The position numbers and the translations under genes were made by a program. DNA of 64,000 nucleotides from JBOGNO01 sp050747245 (GTDB lineage: Bacteria; Acidobacteriota; Terriglobia; Acidiferrales; UBA7541): contig JBOGNO010000003.1 of NCBI GenBank assembly GCA_050747245.1, positions 1-64,000 of the forward strand, written 5' to 3'. Each line of letters starts with the position of its first letter. The first letter of the stretch is position 1. The notes beneath the pieces are model-generated. The model had not been told where the DNA came from. It worked only from the letters and a program-made list of their open reading frames with translations, and ran no database searches. Below, one piece after another: positions 17,299 to 25,676 of this stretch.

Positions 17299-20282
17299 CT
17301 CGCGAGACTACTTATCCGAAGCGGCTTATCGAAGTTGATCTTCCCATTAAGCGCATCTCGGAGCATGCGCGTCGTGAAAAGAGCACCCGGCACGGGCATA
17401 TCTCGACGTTGCATATTTGGTGGGCCAGGCGACCGCTTGCAGCTTGCCGAGCCGTGATATGTGCGGCTCTTTGGCCAGATCCCGCAGACCTGCTTTGTCC
17501 ACAGAAGTTCCGCGACGAGGCGTCGCGTTTGATAAATGAGTTTGCGCGGAAGGCAGCCAACGACAAGGAATTAGCCGCAAACTGTTCGCATGAAAACTGG
17601 GAAAAGTGGCAGAAGCTAGCAAACTTGGGCGGGTTAGATTCTACGAAGGACGCGCATTGGAACGTACTGCGCTTTGCCTTACTCGATTTCATTGCGGATT
17701 TCGCGAATTGGGACAATTCGACGGTCCCGGAATATTTAGAAACTAGCCGTGCACTCACCCAAGCCGCGCACCAGGCTCTGGGCGGCGCGCCCGGTACCCG
17801 CCCGCTCGTGGTGGACCCGTTTGCTGGCGGTGGCTCGATCCCGCTCGAAGCTCTGCGCGTGGGCGCGGACGCCTTTGCGAGCGAGCTCAACCCTGTCGCT
17901 GTTTTGCTCAATAAGGTCGTCCTCGAATACATCCCGAAATACGGCCAGCGCCTCGTCGATGAAGTCCGCAAATGGGGCGAGTGGATCCGGCGCGAAGCGG
18001 AAAAGGAACTCGCCGACTTTTATCCCAAGGATACGGATGTTGCGACACCCATCGCTTATCTGTGGGCGCGGACAATTCAATGTGAAGGCCCCGGCTGCGG
18101 CACGGTAGTACCTATGATACGGAATATGCAAATCACCCGTAAAGGCAGGTTGTGGCATTTCGGCTGGCGCGAATCGGGAGAACGCAACCTCGAACTCGTG
18201 GTATCCGAAGGTAGGACAGCCGAGCAGCGCGCAACCGTAAGTTCGGGTAGCGTCACATGTCCTCGTAAAAAGTGTGGTTATACGACGCCTGCGAAAGCTG
18301 TCAAAACACAACTCGCCCGACGCCGGGGCGGAGCCGAGGATGCGAGGTTGCTTGCAGTGTACGTGGATTCACCCAATGGCAGGTATTTCCGGTCCCCAAC
18401 GCCCCTCGATATTCAAGCAGTATCGGCAGCGAAGACAGCGGCCAGCCGATGCACTTTCCCGCAGGACGATATCAATCCGATTCGTCCGTACAAGAACACG
18501 CGTGGACTAAGCGCCGTGACTCGCATCGGGTTAACCAAATTTGTAGACCTCTACACCTCTCGTCAAGCGGTGGCAATCCGATGTTTTCAAGAGCTGCTAC
18601 TCCGCATCCCGGATTTCGATGGAGGGTCCGATTTTCGCACAGCCGTTTTGGCGATGTTGAATTGCGCGACCAGTCGCTTCATCTTTCAGAATTGCTCGTT
18701 GTCGAGGTGGAATGCAGCTAGATCTACTATCGAAGGCGCATTCGGAAAGCAAGCATTGCAAGTTGTTTGGGACTTCGCGGAGTCAAATCCAATTTCGGAC
18801 GGGCCTGCAAACTGGAATGGCGCGATTGACTGGGTCATTAAGGTTATCCAAGCGAATAGCTGCCTACCGCGCACGGGCACGGTCGTTTGGGGACGTGCTC
18901 AAGACCAATTACTCCCGACGAATAGTGCGGATGCTTTGGTTACTGACCCGCCATACTTCGCTGCTATTCCATATGGCGATCTATCGAACGTTTTCTTCGT
19001 CTGGGAGAGAGAGTTCTACAAGGTTGTTTTCCCCGAACTTTTCAATGAGGGTCTAGTTCGTCAAGGTGACGAGATTGTGGTTACCGATGCGAATCAGGAC
19101 TCGGCGGGCAAACAGAAATCGCCCGAGTTTTACCAAACAGAGATGGTTAAGGCACTTGAAGTGGCACGAATGACCATGAAGCCGCGTGGCATAGGTGTTG
19201 TCGTGTTTGCTGAAAGTAGCACGGCGTCGTGGGAGGCGATGCTGAGTGCAGTCATTGATGCGGGTTGGTCCATTACTGGTTCTTGGCCGATCGACACCGA
19301 ACTGCAATCCCGCACGCAGGCTGCCGGCTCCGCATCCTTGCAATCATCTGTTCACATCGTCTGCCGCCGGCGCGACAATCCCGACCGATCCATAAGAACT
19401 GATGAAATTGGTGATTGGCGCGACGTGTTGCAGGAGCTGCCCGGCCGCATCCACGATTGGATGCCGCGCCTGGCCGAGGAAGGTATCGTGGGGGCGGACG
19501 CCATCTTCGCCTGTCTCGGCCCGGCACTTGAAATCTTCTCCCGGTACGCTCGCGTAGAGAAGGCCAGCGGTGAACACGTCGCACTCAAGGAATATTTGGA
19601 ATACGTCTGGGCTGCGGTCGCCAAGGAAGCAATCAACATGATCTTCAAAGGGGCTGATGCGACTGGCTTTGAAGAGGACGCGCGCGTCACGGCCATGTGG
19701 CTCTGGACTATCTCGACAGGCTCAAATGGGAACGGTGCCGCGAGCGAGTCGTCCGATGAGGAAGAAGAAGAGGATTCCACTAAGAAGGCAAAGCTGACTG
19801 GATTTGTATTGGAATACGACGCGGCCCGAAAGATCGCCCAGGGCCTTGGTGCGCACTTAGAACACCTGAATAACCTCGTTGAAATCGGCGGTGACAAGGC
19901 TCGACTTCTCCCTGTCTCTGAGCGCGCCAATCATCTCTTTGGCAAAGATGAAGGTGCAGCTCCAACGAAACGCAAGGGAAAACCGAAACAGCTCTCCCTG
20001 CTCAATGTGCTAGGAGAGACGGATGGAGAGGAAGCCGGTTGGGGCGAAAAGAGCGCCTCGAAGGTGGGCAACACCGTTCTCGACCGGATTCACCAAAGCA
20101 TGATTCTCTTCGGGGCGGGTCGCGGTGAAGCGCTCAAGCGTTTCTTAGTGACTGATGGTGTCGGGGAAGATCAGCGTTTCTGGCGTTTGGCGCAAGCGCT
20201 TTCCGCACTGTATCCCAAGGGTACAGACGAAAGGCGCTGGGTGGAAGGCGTGCTTGCAAGGAAGAAGGGCTTGGGCTTCTGA
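17295..20282 (+). CDS. DUF1156 DNA methyltransferase (large, zinc-ribbon containing)
   Basis: A ~995-residue methyltransferase. The N-terminus after GTG 17295 (YPKRLIEVDLPIKRISEHAR) is the typical DUF1156 opening with HISTLHIWWARRPLAACRA. Motif I is DPFAGGGSIPLEALR (~residue 174) and motif IV is DPPYF (~552), as in adenine-N6 or cytosine-N4 methylases. Two CxxC pairs (~270-330) suggest a zinc ribbon. An acidic run (DEEEEED) lies near residue 820. A GTGA overlap with the helicase stop and GGGGA 7 bases upstream fix the start, although an open frame extends further up. It probably marks self DNA in the helicase-methylase-ATPase locus. Confidence 0.92.
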   Translation: MTRETTYPKRLIEVDLPIKRISEHARREKSTRHGHISTLHIWWARRPLAACRAVICAALWPDPADLLCPQKFRDEASRLINEFARKAANDKELAANCSHENWEKWQKLANLGGLDSTKDAHWNVLRFALLDFIADFANWDNSTVPEYLETSRALTQAAHQALGGAPGTRPLVVDPFAGGGSIPLEALRVGADAFASELNPVAVLLNKVVLEYIPKYGQRLVDEVRKWGEWIRREAEKELADFYPKDTDVATPIAYLWARTIQCEGPGCGTVVPMIRNMQITRKGRLWHFGWRESGERNLELVVSEGRTAEQRATVSSGSVTCPRKKCGYTTPAKAVKTQLARRRGGAEDARLLAVYVDSPNGRYFRSPTPLDIQAVSAAKTAASRCTFPQDDINPIRPYKNTRGLSAVTRIGLTKFVDLYTSRQAVAIRCFQELLLRIPDFDGGSDFRTAVLAMLNCATSRFIFQNCSLSRWNAARSTIEGAFGKQALQVVWDFAESNPISDGPANWNGAIDWVIKVIQANSCLPRTGTVVWGRAQDQLLPTNSADALVTDPPYFAAIPYGDLSNVFFVWEREFYKVVFPELFNEGLVRQGDEIVVTDANQDSAGKQKSPEFYQTEMVKALEVARMTMKPRGIGVVVFAESSTASWEAMLSAVIDAGWSITGSWPIDTELQSRTQAAGSASLQSSVHIVCRRRDNPDRSIRTDEIGDWRDVLQELPGRIHDWMPRLAEEGIVGADAIFACLGPALEIFSRYARVEKASGEHVALKEYLEYVWAAVAKEAINMIFKGADATGFEEDARVTAMWLWTISTGSNGNGAASESSDEEEEEDSTKKAKLTGFVLEYDAARKIAQGLGAHLEHLNNLVEIGGDKARLLPVSERANHLFGKDEGAAPTKRKGKPKQLSLLNVLGETDGEEAGWGEKSASKVGNTVLDRIHQSMILFGAGRGEALKRFLVTDGVGEDQRFWRLAQALSALYPKGTDERRWVEGVLARKKGLGF

Positions 20283-20869
20283 TGTCGGACGGTCTCGCAA
20301 CACGATGGTTTGCAAAATTCATGGAGACGGTCCGTCAGCACCCTGCTTCCCCAGCTCTTCAGGAGGCGGCACAGCGAGCGCAGCTCACAGAATGGACGCG
20401 AGCGCTGACAACTATCGTCGTGGGATCATGCGAGGGAATGGCGTGGAAGGGTGTCGCGAAGGGGCACAAATCAACTATTTTGCCGGTTCCGCGCCAAGAA
20501 TTCCTGGGTCTCGATGTTGTAGCGTTCGAGCCTGCCGGTGAACGTCGATGGCGTTTCCCGGTCGCCGTGTTTGAACTTGAAAATAGTACTGCCGACGACC
20601 GCGTGGCCTATTCGTTGTGGAAGGTTCTCTGCGTTCGCTCCCAACTGCGCGTGGTATTTTGCTACCGGCAGGATTCTGGGGACGGCTCAAAATTGGTGCG
20701 ACACCTTGCAGCCGAAGTTGCGCGTGCGATGGAGATACCTGAGCGGACAGCAGTGATAGGTGAAACGCTCGTCGTAGTGGGTTCCCGCGATGAAACGAAA
20801 ACGTTTCCGTACGGCTTCTTTAAGGACTGGTTGTTCGACGCCAACGTAGGACGGTTCAGTCGAGTTTGA
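20282..20869 (+). CDS. Unknown protein of the helicase-methylase-ATPase locus
   Basis: A 195-residue cytoplasmic protein whose ATG overlaps the methyltransferase stop (TGATG) and which is followed after 16 bases by the DUF499 gene, so it belongs to the operon. A central segment, GLDVVAFEPAG...FPVAVFELENS (~residues 77-104), shows hydrophobic strands carrying Asp, then Glu-x-Glu-Asn. This is reminiscent of restriction-endonuclease-like folds, although the usual lysine is replaced. That reading is an inference; no family was recognised with certainty. Possible roles are nuclease subunit or adaptor. Confidence 0.75.
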   Translation: MSDGLATRWFAKFMETVRQHPASPALQEAAQRAQLTEWTRALTTIVVGSCEGMAWKGVAKGHKSTILPVPRQEFLGLDVVAFEPAGERRWRFPVAVFELENSTADDRVAYSLWKVLCVRSQLRVVFCYRQDSGDGSKLVRHLAAEVARAMEIPERTAVIGETLVVVGSRDETKTFPYGFFKDWLFDANVGRFSRV

Positions 20870-20885
20870 AATTGGAGGACAAGTA

Positions 20886-23822
20886 ATGGCCCTCAAACCG
20901 TGGTACAAGGTCGTGACACCGCGCGAGGATTTGCGCGAAGGGAAACCACTCGACGCTGCAGAATTTGCCGTCCACCTTGACCAGGTGCGCGACGGGCGTG
21001 CTCCTTCCGACTACCAAGACCCCGAACAATTCTTTGAACGCACATACCTTACTCAAACCCTGACGACTCTCGCAGCAGAAGTAATTCGTCGCTTGTCGGG
21101 AGAGAAGACTGAAACTTCCGCCGTGTTCAATATGGCCACGCAGTTCGGAGGGGGCAAAACGCACGCGTTAACTCTGCTATACCACTTGGCAAAAGGTGGG
21201 CAGAAGGCTGACAAGTGGGCCGGAGTGTCCCGACTCCTGGAGAAGGCAAATATCGGTTCGGTGCCCGAGGCAGCCACTGCCGTATTCGTTGGAACTGAGT
21301 TCGACTCGCTGACCGGGCGCGGTGGAACCGACGGGACGCCATTGCGCAAGACGCCATGGGGCGAAATTGCTTTCCAGCTTGGCGGAGAGAAGTCGTTTGC
21401 GCTGGTAGCCGAGCATGAAAAACAGTTCATAGAGCCTAAGGGCGACGTTATTCGAGCGATGCTACCGAAGGATCGCCCCTGCCTGATCCTGATGGACGAG
21501 ATTATCAATTACGTCAGCACTTACCGGAAAAAAGGCTACAACAACTCACTTTATAATTTCATACAGGCGCTTTCCGAGACTGTAAGGGGTCAAGATAACG
21601 TTGTGTTGGTAGTTTCTATACCTGCCTCGGAGCTTGAGTACACATCAGAAGATGAAGCGGACGAGCAAAGATTCAAGAAAATGCTCGACCGCGTGGGCAA
21701 GCCCGTGATTATGTCGGCGGAGGCTGAAACTTCTGAAATCATCCGACGCCGACTCTTTGAATGGCACGGACTGCCGGATGACGCCCGAGCAACAATTGCG
21801 GAGTCCTCAGACTGGATTCTCGATCATCGCCAGCAGATTCCAGAATGGTTTCCAATTGATAGCGGTCGGGAAGCCTTTGCCGCGACCTACCCATTTCACC
21901 CATCAGTCCTTTCGGTGTTCGAGCGGAAGTGGCAAGCGCTGCCGCGCTTCCAGAGAACCCGAGGCATTCTGCGGCTTCTCGCGCTGTGGGTATCGAAGGC
22001 CTATCAAGAAGGATTCAAGGGAGCGCATCGTGACCCCTTGATCGGACTTGGCACAGCACCACTCGATGACCCCATGTTTCGCGCTGCATTGTTTGAGCAG
22101 TTGGGTGAGCCTCGCCTTGAGGGTGCCATCACCACGGATATCTGCGGCAAGAAGGATTCACACGCAGTCCGTCTGGACAAAGAGGCTGTAGATTCAATTA
22201 AGAAGGCACGCCTCCACAGGAAAGTGGCCACAACAATTTTCTTCGAATCGAACGGGGGGCAGGCCCGCGTTGAGGCAACGGTGCCGGAAATTCGGTTGGC
22301 TGTAGCAGAAGAGGATCTCGACATTGGAAACGTGGAAACTGTCCTCGAATCACTCACCGAGGCTTGTTACTACCTCACCGTCGAACGGACGCGCTACCAC
22401 TTTAGTTTGAAGGAAAACCTCAACAAGCGATTTGCGGACCGGCGAGCTAGCATTCAATCCCCCAAAATCGACGAGCGAGCGCGCGCTGAGATTCAAAAGG
22501 TTTTCAGTGCGGGATCGGGCTTGGAGCGCATCTACTTTCCCGAGCAGAGTAACCAGATACCCGATCGTCCCGTTCTCACTCTGGCGATCCTTGCAGCGGA
22601 AGTGTCGATGCAAGATAAGAATAAGACTCTGCAATTGGTCGAAACAATGACCAGGGACTGCGGAAATTCTTCGCGTACATTCAAGAGCGCGTTGATCTGG
22701 TGCATCGCCGATTCTGCCGGGACAATTCACGACGACGCACGAAAAGTTCTTGCTTGGGAGGATATCGAAGACGAACAGGAAGACCTACATCTGGATGAGG
22801 CGCAAAGACGCCAGCTGACCGAGAACCTGAAAAAAGCCCAGCGAGACCTGAAAGAAAGCGTATGGCGGACTTACAAAATCATTGCGCTCCTGGGCAAGGA
22901 CAATCAGCTTCGCTTAGTAGACCTGGGATTGGTGCACTCCAGCGTGGCAGACACGATGGTCACGTTCATACTCGAACGATTGCGCAAGGACGGCGAGGTT
23001 GAGAAAGATATCAGCCCGAATCTGTTGGTCAGGAACTGGAATCCCGCATTTAAGGAGTGGAGCACCAAGTCTGTGCGCGATGCGTTTTTCGCGTCGCCCT
23101 TATTTCCCCGACTCCTTAATCCTGAGGCAGTCAAGGACACCATCGCGCGGGGAGTTGAGGGCGGATTGCTCGGATACGTTGGCAGGTTGCCTACAGGTGA
23201 GTATGAACCATTTCATTTCGGAGGTAGCCTCAACGCCCAAGACGTAGAACTCTCCGACGAAATGTATATCGTCACACGCGAGACTGCCGAGAGTTACAAA
23301 AATCTCAGAGAGAAACCTCCTGCACTGACCTTGCTCGTTGTCTCTCCTGCTGGAACGCAAATCCAGCCTGGGAAAAAGCAGGCGTTCGTTGTCAAAGGCC
23401 TCGATCAGCACGGGCAGGATATCGCCACTGGACAAATCGAATGGAAGGCCTCTGGAGGGGCCATTGATAAGGAGGGTGTCTTCGCCGCGGGTCAGGATGA
23501 AGGGAATTTCGTCGTGGCCGCGAGTGCTGGCCTCGTCAAAGGTTCGGCGACAGTCACCGTGGCAAAAGTAGCCTCGATGCCCCCGCCAGCACTAAAACAG
23601 CCTGTTGCCCCGGGCGTGTTGCGATGGACTGGTGAGATTCCACATCAAAAATGGATGAATTTCTATACCAAGGTTCTGTCCAAGTTCGCGACGGCGCAGG
23701 GGCTCAAACTAACTCTCACTGTCGAAGCCGCTCCAGCAGGTGGTGTCTCTTCCCAAAGAGTCGAAGAGACCAGGGCCGCCTTGCAAGAGCTTGGCTTGAC
23801 TTCTGATCTTGAAACCCGTTGA
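20886..23822 (+). CDS. DUF499 AAA-type ATPase with Ig-like domain near the C-terminus
   Basis: A 978-residue protein of the DUF499 class, related to PglY/BrxC ATPases of BREX loci. Walker A is ATQFGGGKTHALT (K91) and Walker B is CLILMDEIINYVS (~200). After a long helical middle part, residues ~815-895 read like a bacterial Ig-like (Big) domain: a start PAGTQIQPGKKQAF, then WKASGGAIDKEGVF and a closing GSATVTV. That domain is unusual in a cytoplasmic ATPase. GGAGG lies 7-11 bases ahead of ATG 20886. It closes the defence operon; expected roles are ATP-driven remodelling or DNA scanning together with the methylase and helicase. Confidence 0.9.
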   Translation: MALKPWYKVVTPREDLREGKPLDAAEFAVHLDQVRDGRAPSDYQDPEQFFERTYLTQTLTTLAAEVIRRLSGEKTETSAVFNMATQFGGGKTHALTLLYHLAKGGQKADKWAGVSRLLEKANIGSVPEAATAVFVGTEFDSLTGRGGTDGTPLRKTPWGEIAFQLGGEKSFALVAEHEKQFIEPKGDVIRAMLPKDRPCLILMDEIINYVSTYRKKGYNNSLYNFIQALSETVRGQDNVVLVVSIPASELEYTSEDEADEQRFKKMLDRVGKPVIMSAEAETSEIIRRRLFEWHGLPDDARATIAESSDWILDHRQQIPEWFPIDSGREAFAATYPFHPSVLSVFERKWQALPRFQRTRGILRLLALWVSKAYQEGFKGAHRDPLIGLGTAPLDDPMFRAALFEQLGEPRLEGAITTDICGKKDSHAVRLDKEAVDSIKKARLHRKVATTIFFESNGGQARVEATVPEIRLAVAEEDLDIGNVETVLESLTEACYYLTVERTRYHFSLKENLNKRFADRRASIQSPKIDERARAEIQKVFSAGSGLERIYFPEQSNQIPDRPVLTLAILAAEVSMQDKNKTLQLVETMTRDCGNSSRTFKSALIWCIADSAGTIHDDARKVLAWEDIEDEQEDLHLDEAQRRQLTENLKKAQRDLKESVWRTYKIIALLGKDNQLRLVDLGLVHSSVADTMVTFILERLRKDGEVEKDISPNLLVRNWNPAFKEWSTKSVRDAFFASPLFPRLLNPEAVKDTIARGVEGGLLGYVGRLPTGEYEPFHFGGSLNAQDVELSDEMYIVTRETAESYKNLREKPPALTLLVVSPAGTQIQPGKKQAFVVKGLDQHGQDIATGQIEWKASGGAIDKEGVFAAGQDEGNFVVAASAGLVKGSATVTVAKVASMPPPALKQPVAPGVLRWTGEIPHQKWMNFYTKVLSKFATAQGLKLTLTVEAAPAGGVSSQRVEETRAALQELGLTSDLETR

Positions 23823-24055
23823 TTTACGCGCATGATTGCACTTCGTCACATTGGTGCACTATCCGCCTGAGTCCTTCGCTCAAACTCGCGATTACAGTCC
23901 CGAACACATACATGCGTGCTGGCCGGTAGCCGACTTGCCGGTGCTTGGAAGAGCTAGGCAACTCGGGGAATTGGTACTTGCTTTGATCGTCCCAGCAGAC
24001 TAAACCAACCGTGTCGCCGTCAGTTACACCGCAGCGGAATCACGGAAACCGTAGC

Positions 24056-24859
24056 CTACTCACTACTGGCCGCTGGATTGCCTGCTTTCAAAATTGTGCT
24101 TGCGGCGGCGAAGATGCGGGCCGCGTTCTGATTGGGGATTTCTTTCTGGCCTTTTAGCCAATGTTGGATGTAACCGCGAGCAAACTCCGCGCCCTCGAGT
24201 CCGAGCGCTTCACAACAAATGAGTGCAACACCTTCTGCTTCCACTTCGCGGAGGTTCTTTGGAGTCTCTTCGCTGTCCACGAGTTTGTCTTTCGTGGTAT
24301 GCCCCAGGACACAATGCGCGATTTCATGAAACGTCGTTTTGTGCGGAATTGCCGCGATTGGGCTGACGGCGATTTCTCGACCTGTGGCAAAGCCCTGTAT
24401 GTTGCCGTTCATTTCGTCAAAATCAGTGCGGCTGACGTTTAGCACGCGCAAGGCAGTCTCCAGGTCAAATCCGGGGATCGGTGGGGTGTCCATTGCCTCA
24501 CCGTCCGTTTGCGCCAAGACAAACCAATAAGCGCGAAACCCGAAAGTGGAACGCGTTGTTTTATCGATCTCTTCCTCTTGCTCGTCGTCCTTCGGAACGC
24601 GCTTCTTGTACTGCATCGGCATGCAAAGGGTGATGCCCTTCTCTCCTTTGCGCACTTGGCGTTTGAGTTCCAACCAACCGCGATAGGTATTGAGTGGTCC
24701 CGGCTCCAAGTTGCGGCGGCGGCACTGCGTCAAAGCGAGCAAGGCATTCCCAAATGAGTAGTTATGGAAAGCGGTGTAAGCGGCCAACAGTTTTCCCGGC
24801 GTGTGGACCGCGCTGTGAAGCAGTTGTGCCCAAGTTTCATGATTGTTTGCATTTGTCAT
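24056..24859 (-). CDS. ArdC-like anti-restriction protein / zincin metallopeptidase
   Basis: A 267-residue protein with an N-terminal ssDNA-binding ArdC-type domain (YSFGNALLALTQCRRR, TYRGWLELKRQVRKGEKGI) and a C-terminal zinc-protease-like domain with TTFHEIAHCVLGH (HExxH, ~residue 178) and the following EVEAEGVALICCEALG helix. ArdC proteins protect incoming conjugative DNA from restriction in the recipient. Upstream lies AAAGGAG 8 bases from the ATG, and before that a structured leader (24876-25058). It is the last gene of the minus-strand transfer operon that begins at 30812. The 233 bases between it and the DUF499 gene show nothing recognisable. Confidence 0.9.
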   Translation of the reverse strand: MTNANNHETWAQLLHSAVHTPGKLLAAYTAFHNYSFGNALLALTQCRRRNLEPGPLNTYRGWLELKRQVRKGEKGITLCMPMQYKKRVPKDDEQEEEIDKTTRSTFGFRAYWFVLAQTDGEAMDTPPIPGFDLETALRVLNVSRTDFDEMNGNIQGFATGREIAVSPIAAIPHKTTFHEIAHCVLGHTTKDKLVDSEETPKNLREVEAEGVALICCEALGLEGAEFARGYIQHWLKGQKEIPNQNAARIFAAASTILKAGNPAASSE

Positions 24860-24875
24860 TGTCGTTTCTCCTTTT

Positions 24876-25058
24876 TTCTTTTTCGAGCGGTTTTGCTGCT
24901 CGAAAAAAGAAGCAAATTCCCTTCATAGCGGGCTCATTGCGAACGGGCGCGCGCGCCGTCAAGGGCGGCGGGGTATGCCGTTCATTGGAGAAAAGCGCAA
25001 ACCCTTGACGGAAGAAGCGCGGGACCGGGCGCAGCCTCTTGCGGAGAAGGGAATTTGC
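24876..25058 (-). ncRNA. Candidate structured leader RNA of the ardC-like gene (copy 1)
   Basis: On the minus strand three helices are visible. P1 is an exact 13-bp pairing of 25046-25058 with 24912-24924 (GCAAATTCCCTTC and complement). P2 is an exact 10-bp pairing of 25002-25011 with 24956-24965 (CCGTCAAGGG and complement). P3 is a ~12-bp hairpin at 24876-24911 just ahead of the Shine-Dalgarno sequence. The apical loop of P2 contains CTCCAATGAACG. A second element with the same plan but changed helix sequences stands ahead of the WGR-ligase gene (59760-59922). No known RNA family was recognised. Confidence 0.7.
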
Positions 25059-25067
25059 GGAGGTGGA

Positions 25068-25676
25068 TCAGTGTTGGTTCTTTAGAGATTTTGCGTGTCG
25101 TTTGACTTGCTGTACGTATCCGTTGGCGAGTCCAGCTGTAGGAGATCCGGTGTTGTAGTAGGAAAGAGCGGAATCGAGAGCGGCGAAGCCTTCACCCTGA
25201 ATTCGAGCTGTTGTCGTGTAGGTGACAGAAAGAAGCGCAGCGCCGGAACGGAGATTGGTGCAAGGGTCAAACAGTTGTTCAGGGGTGAGATGCAAATGCG
25301 CAGCGTGCTCGCTGTTCACCTGGAGCAGCCCAATGCTCACGGTGATGCCTTGCCCGAGAAGCCATTTGGTCCACGCGATCGCCTCTTCGAGCGATGTAGG
25401 CTGTCTTTCAAGGTTGATGGTGCCGCGATTCCATCCCTGGCGCCGGGCGAGCTGGTGTGGACGGTTGATGCTGAGGGCGTAGGGGTAAAGCGCAGACTCA
25501 GTGCGGGCGATTGCTTCCAGGGTGCTGACGGGAACGTTCGCCGCACAGCTTTGCGCGAGCGTTTGAAACGAAGTAGGCGAAATCTTTGTGTTGGGGTTCG
25601 CCGTACCTGTTTGTGCACACGAAGCTGTGCCGGCGAGAGTGAAGAGCGTTGCGAAAATGATTCTTCTAACGTGCAT
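25068..25676 (-). CDS. VirB1-like lytic transglycosylase
   Basis: A 202-residue exported enzyme with a signal peptide (IIFATLFTLAGTASCAQ) and an SLT domain. The catalytic Glu lies in IARTESALYPYAL (~residue 52), followed by SIGLLQVNSEHA and the ALSYYNTGSP block typical of the family. It would open peptidoglycan locally for assembly of the conjugation channel. ATG 25676 overlaps the stop of the upstream TraB-like gene by one base (TAATG), which fixes the start; an open frame extends further up only because it overlaps that gene. Confidence 0.9.
   Translation of the reverse strand: MHVRRIIFATLFTLAGTASCAQTGTANPNTKISPTSFQTLAQSCAANVPVSTLEAIARTESALYPYALSINRPHQLARRQGWNRGTINLERQPTSLEEAIAWTKWLLGQGITVSIGLLQVNSEHAAHLHLTPEQLFDPCTNLRSGAALLSVTYTTTARIQGEGFAALDSALSYYNTGSPTAGLANGYVQQVKRHAKSLKNQH

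Noticed and set aside
13849..23822. DISARM or BREX system
   Set aside because: No drmA, drmB, drmC, pglZ, brxL or pglX-type genes are present; only single components (SNF2 helicase, DUF499 ATPase) resemble those systems.
24876..24911. Rho-independent terminator in front of ardC
   Set aside because: The hairpin has T-runs, but on the minus strand it lies directly ahead of the ribosome site and its T-tract is on the 5' side; a leader hairpin fits better.
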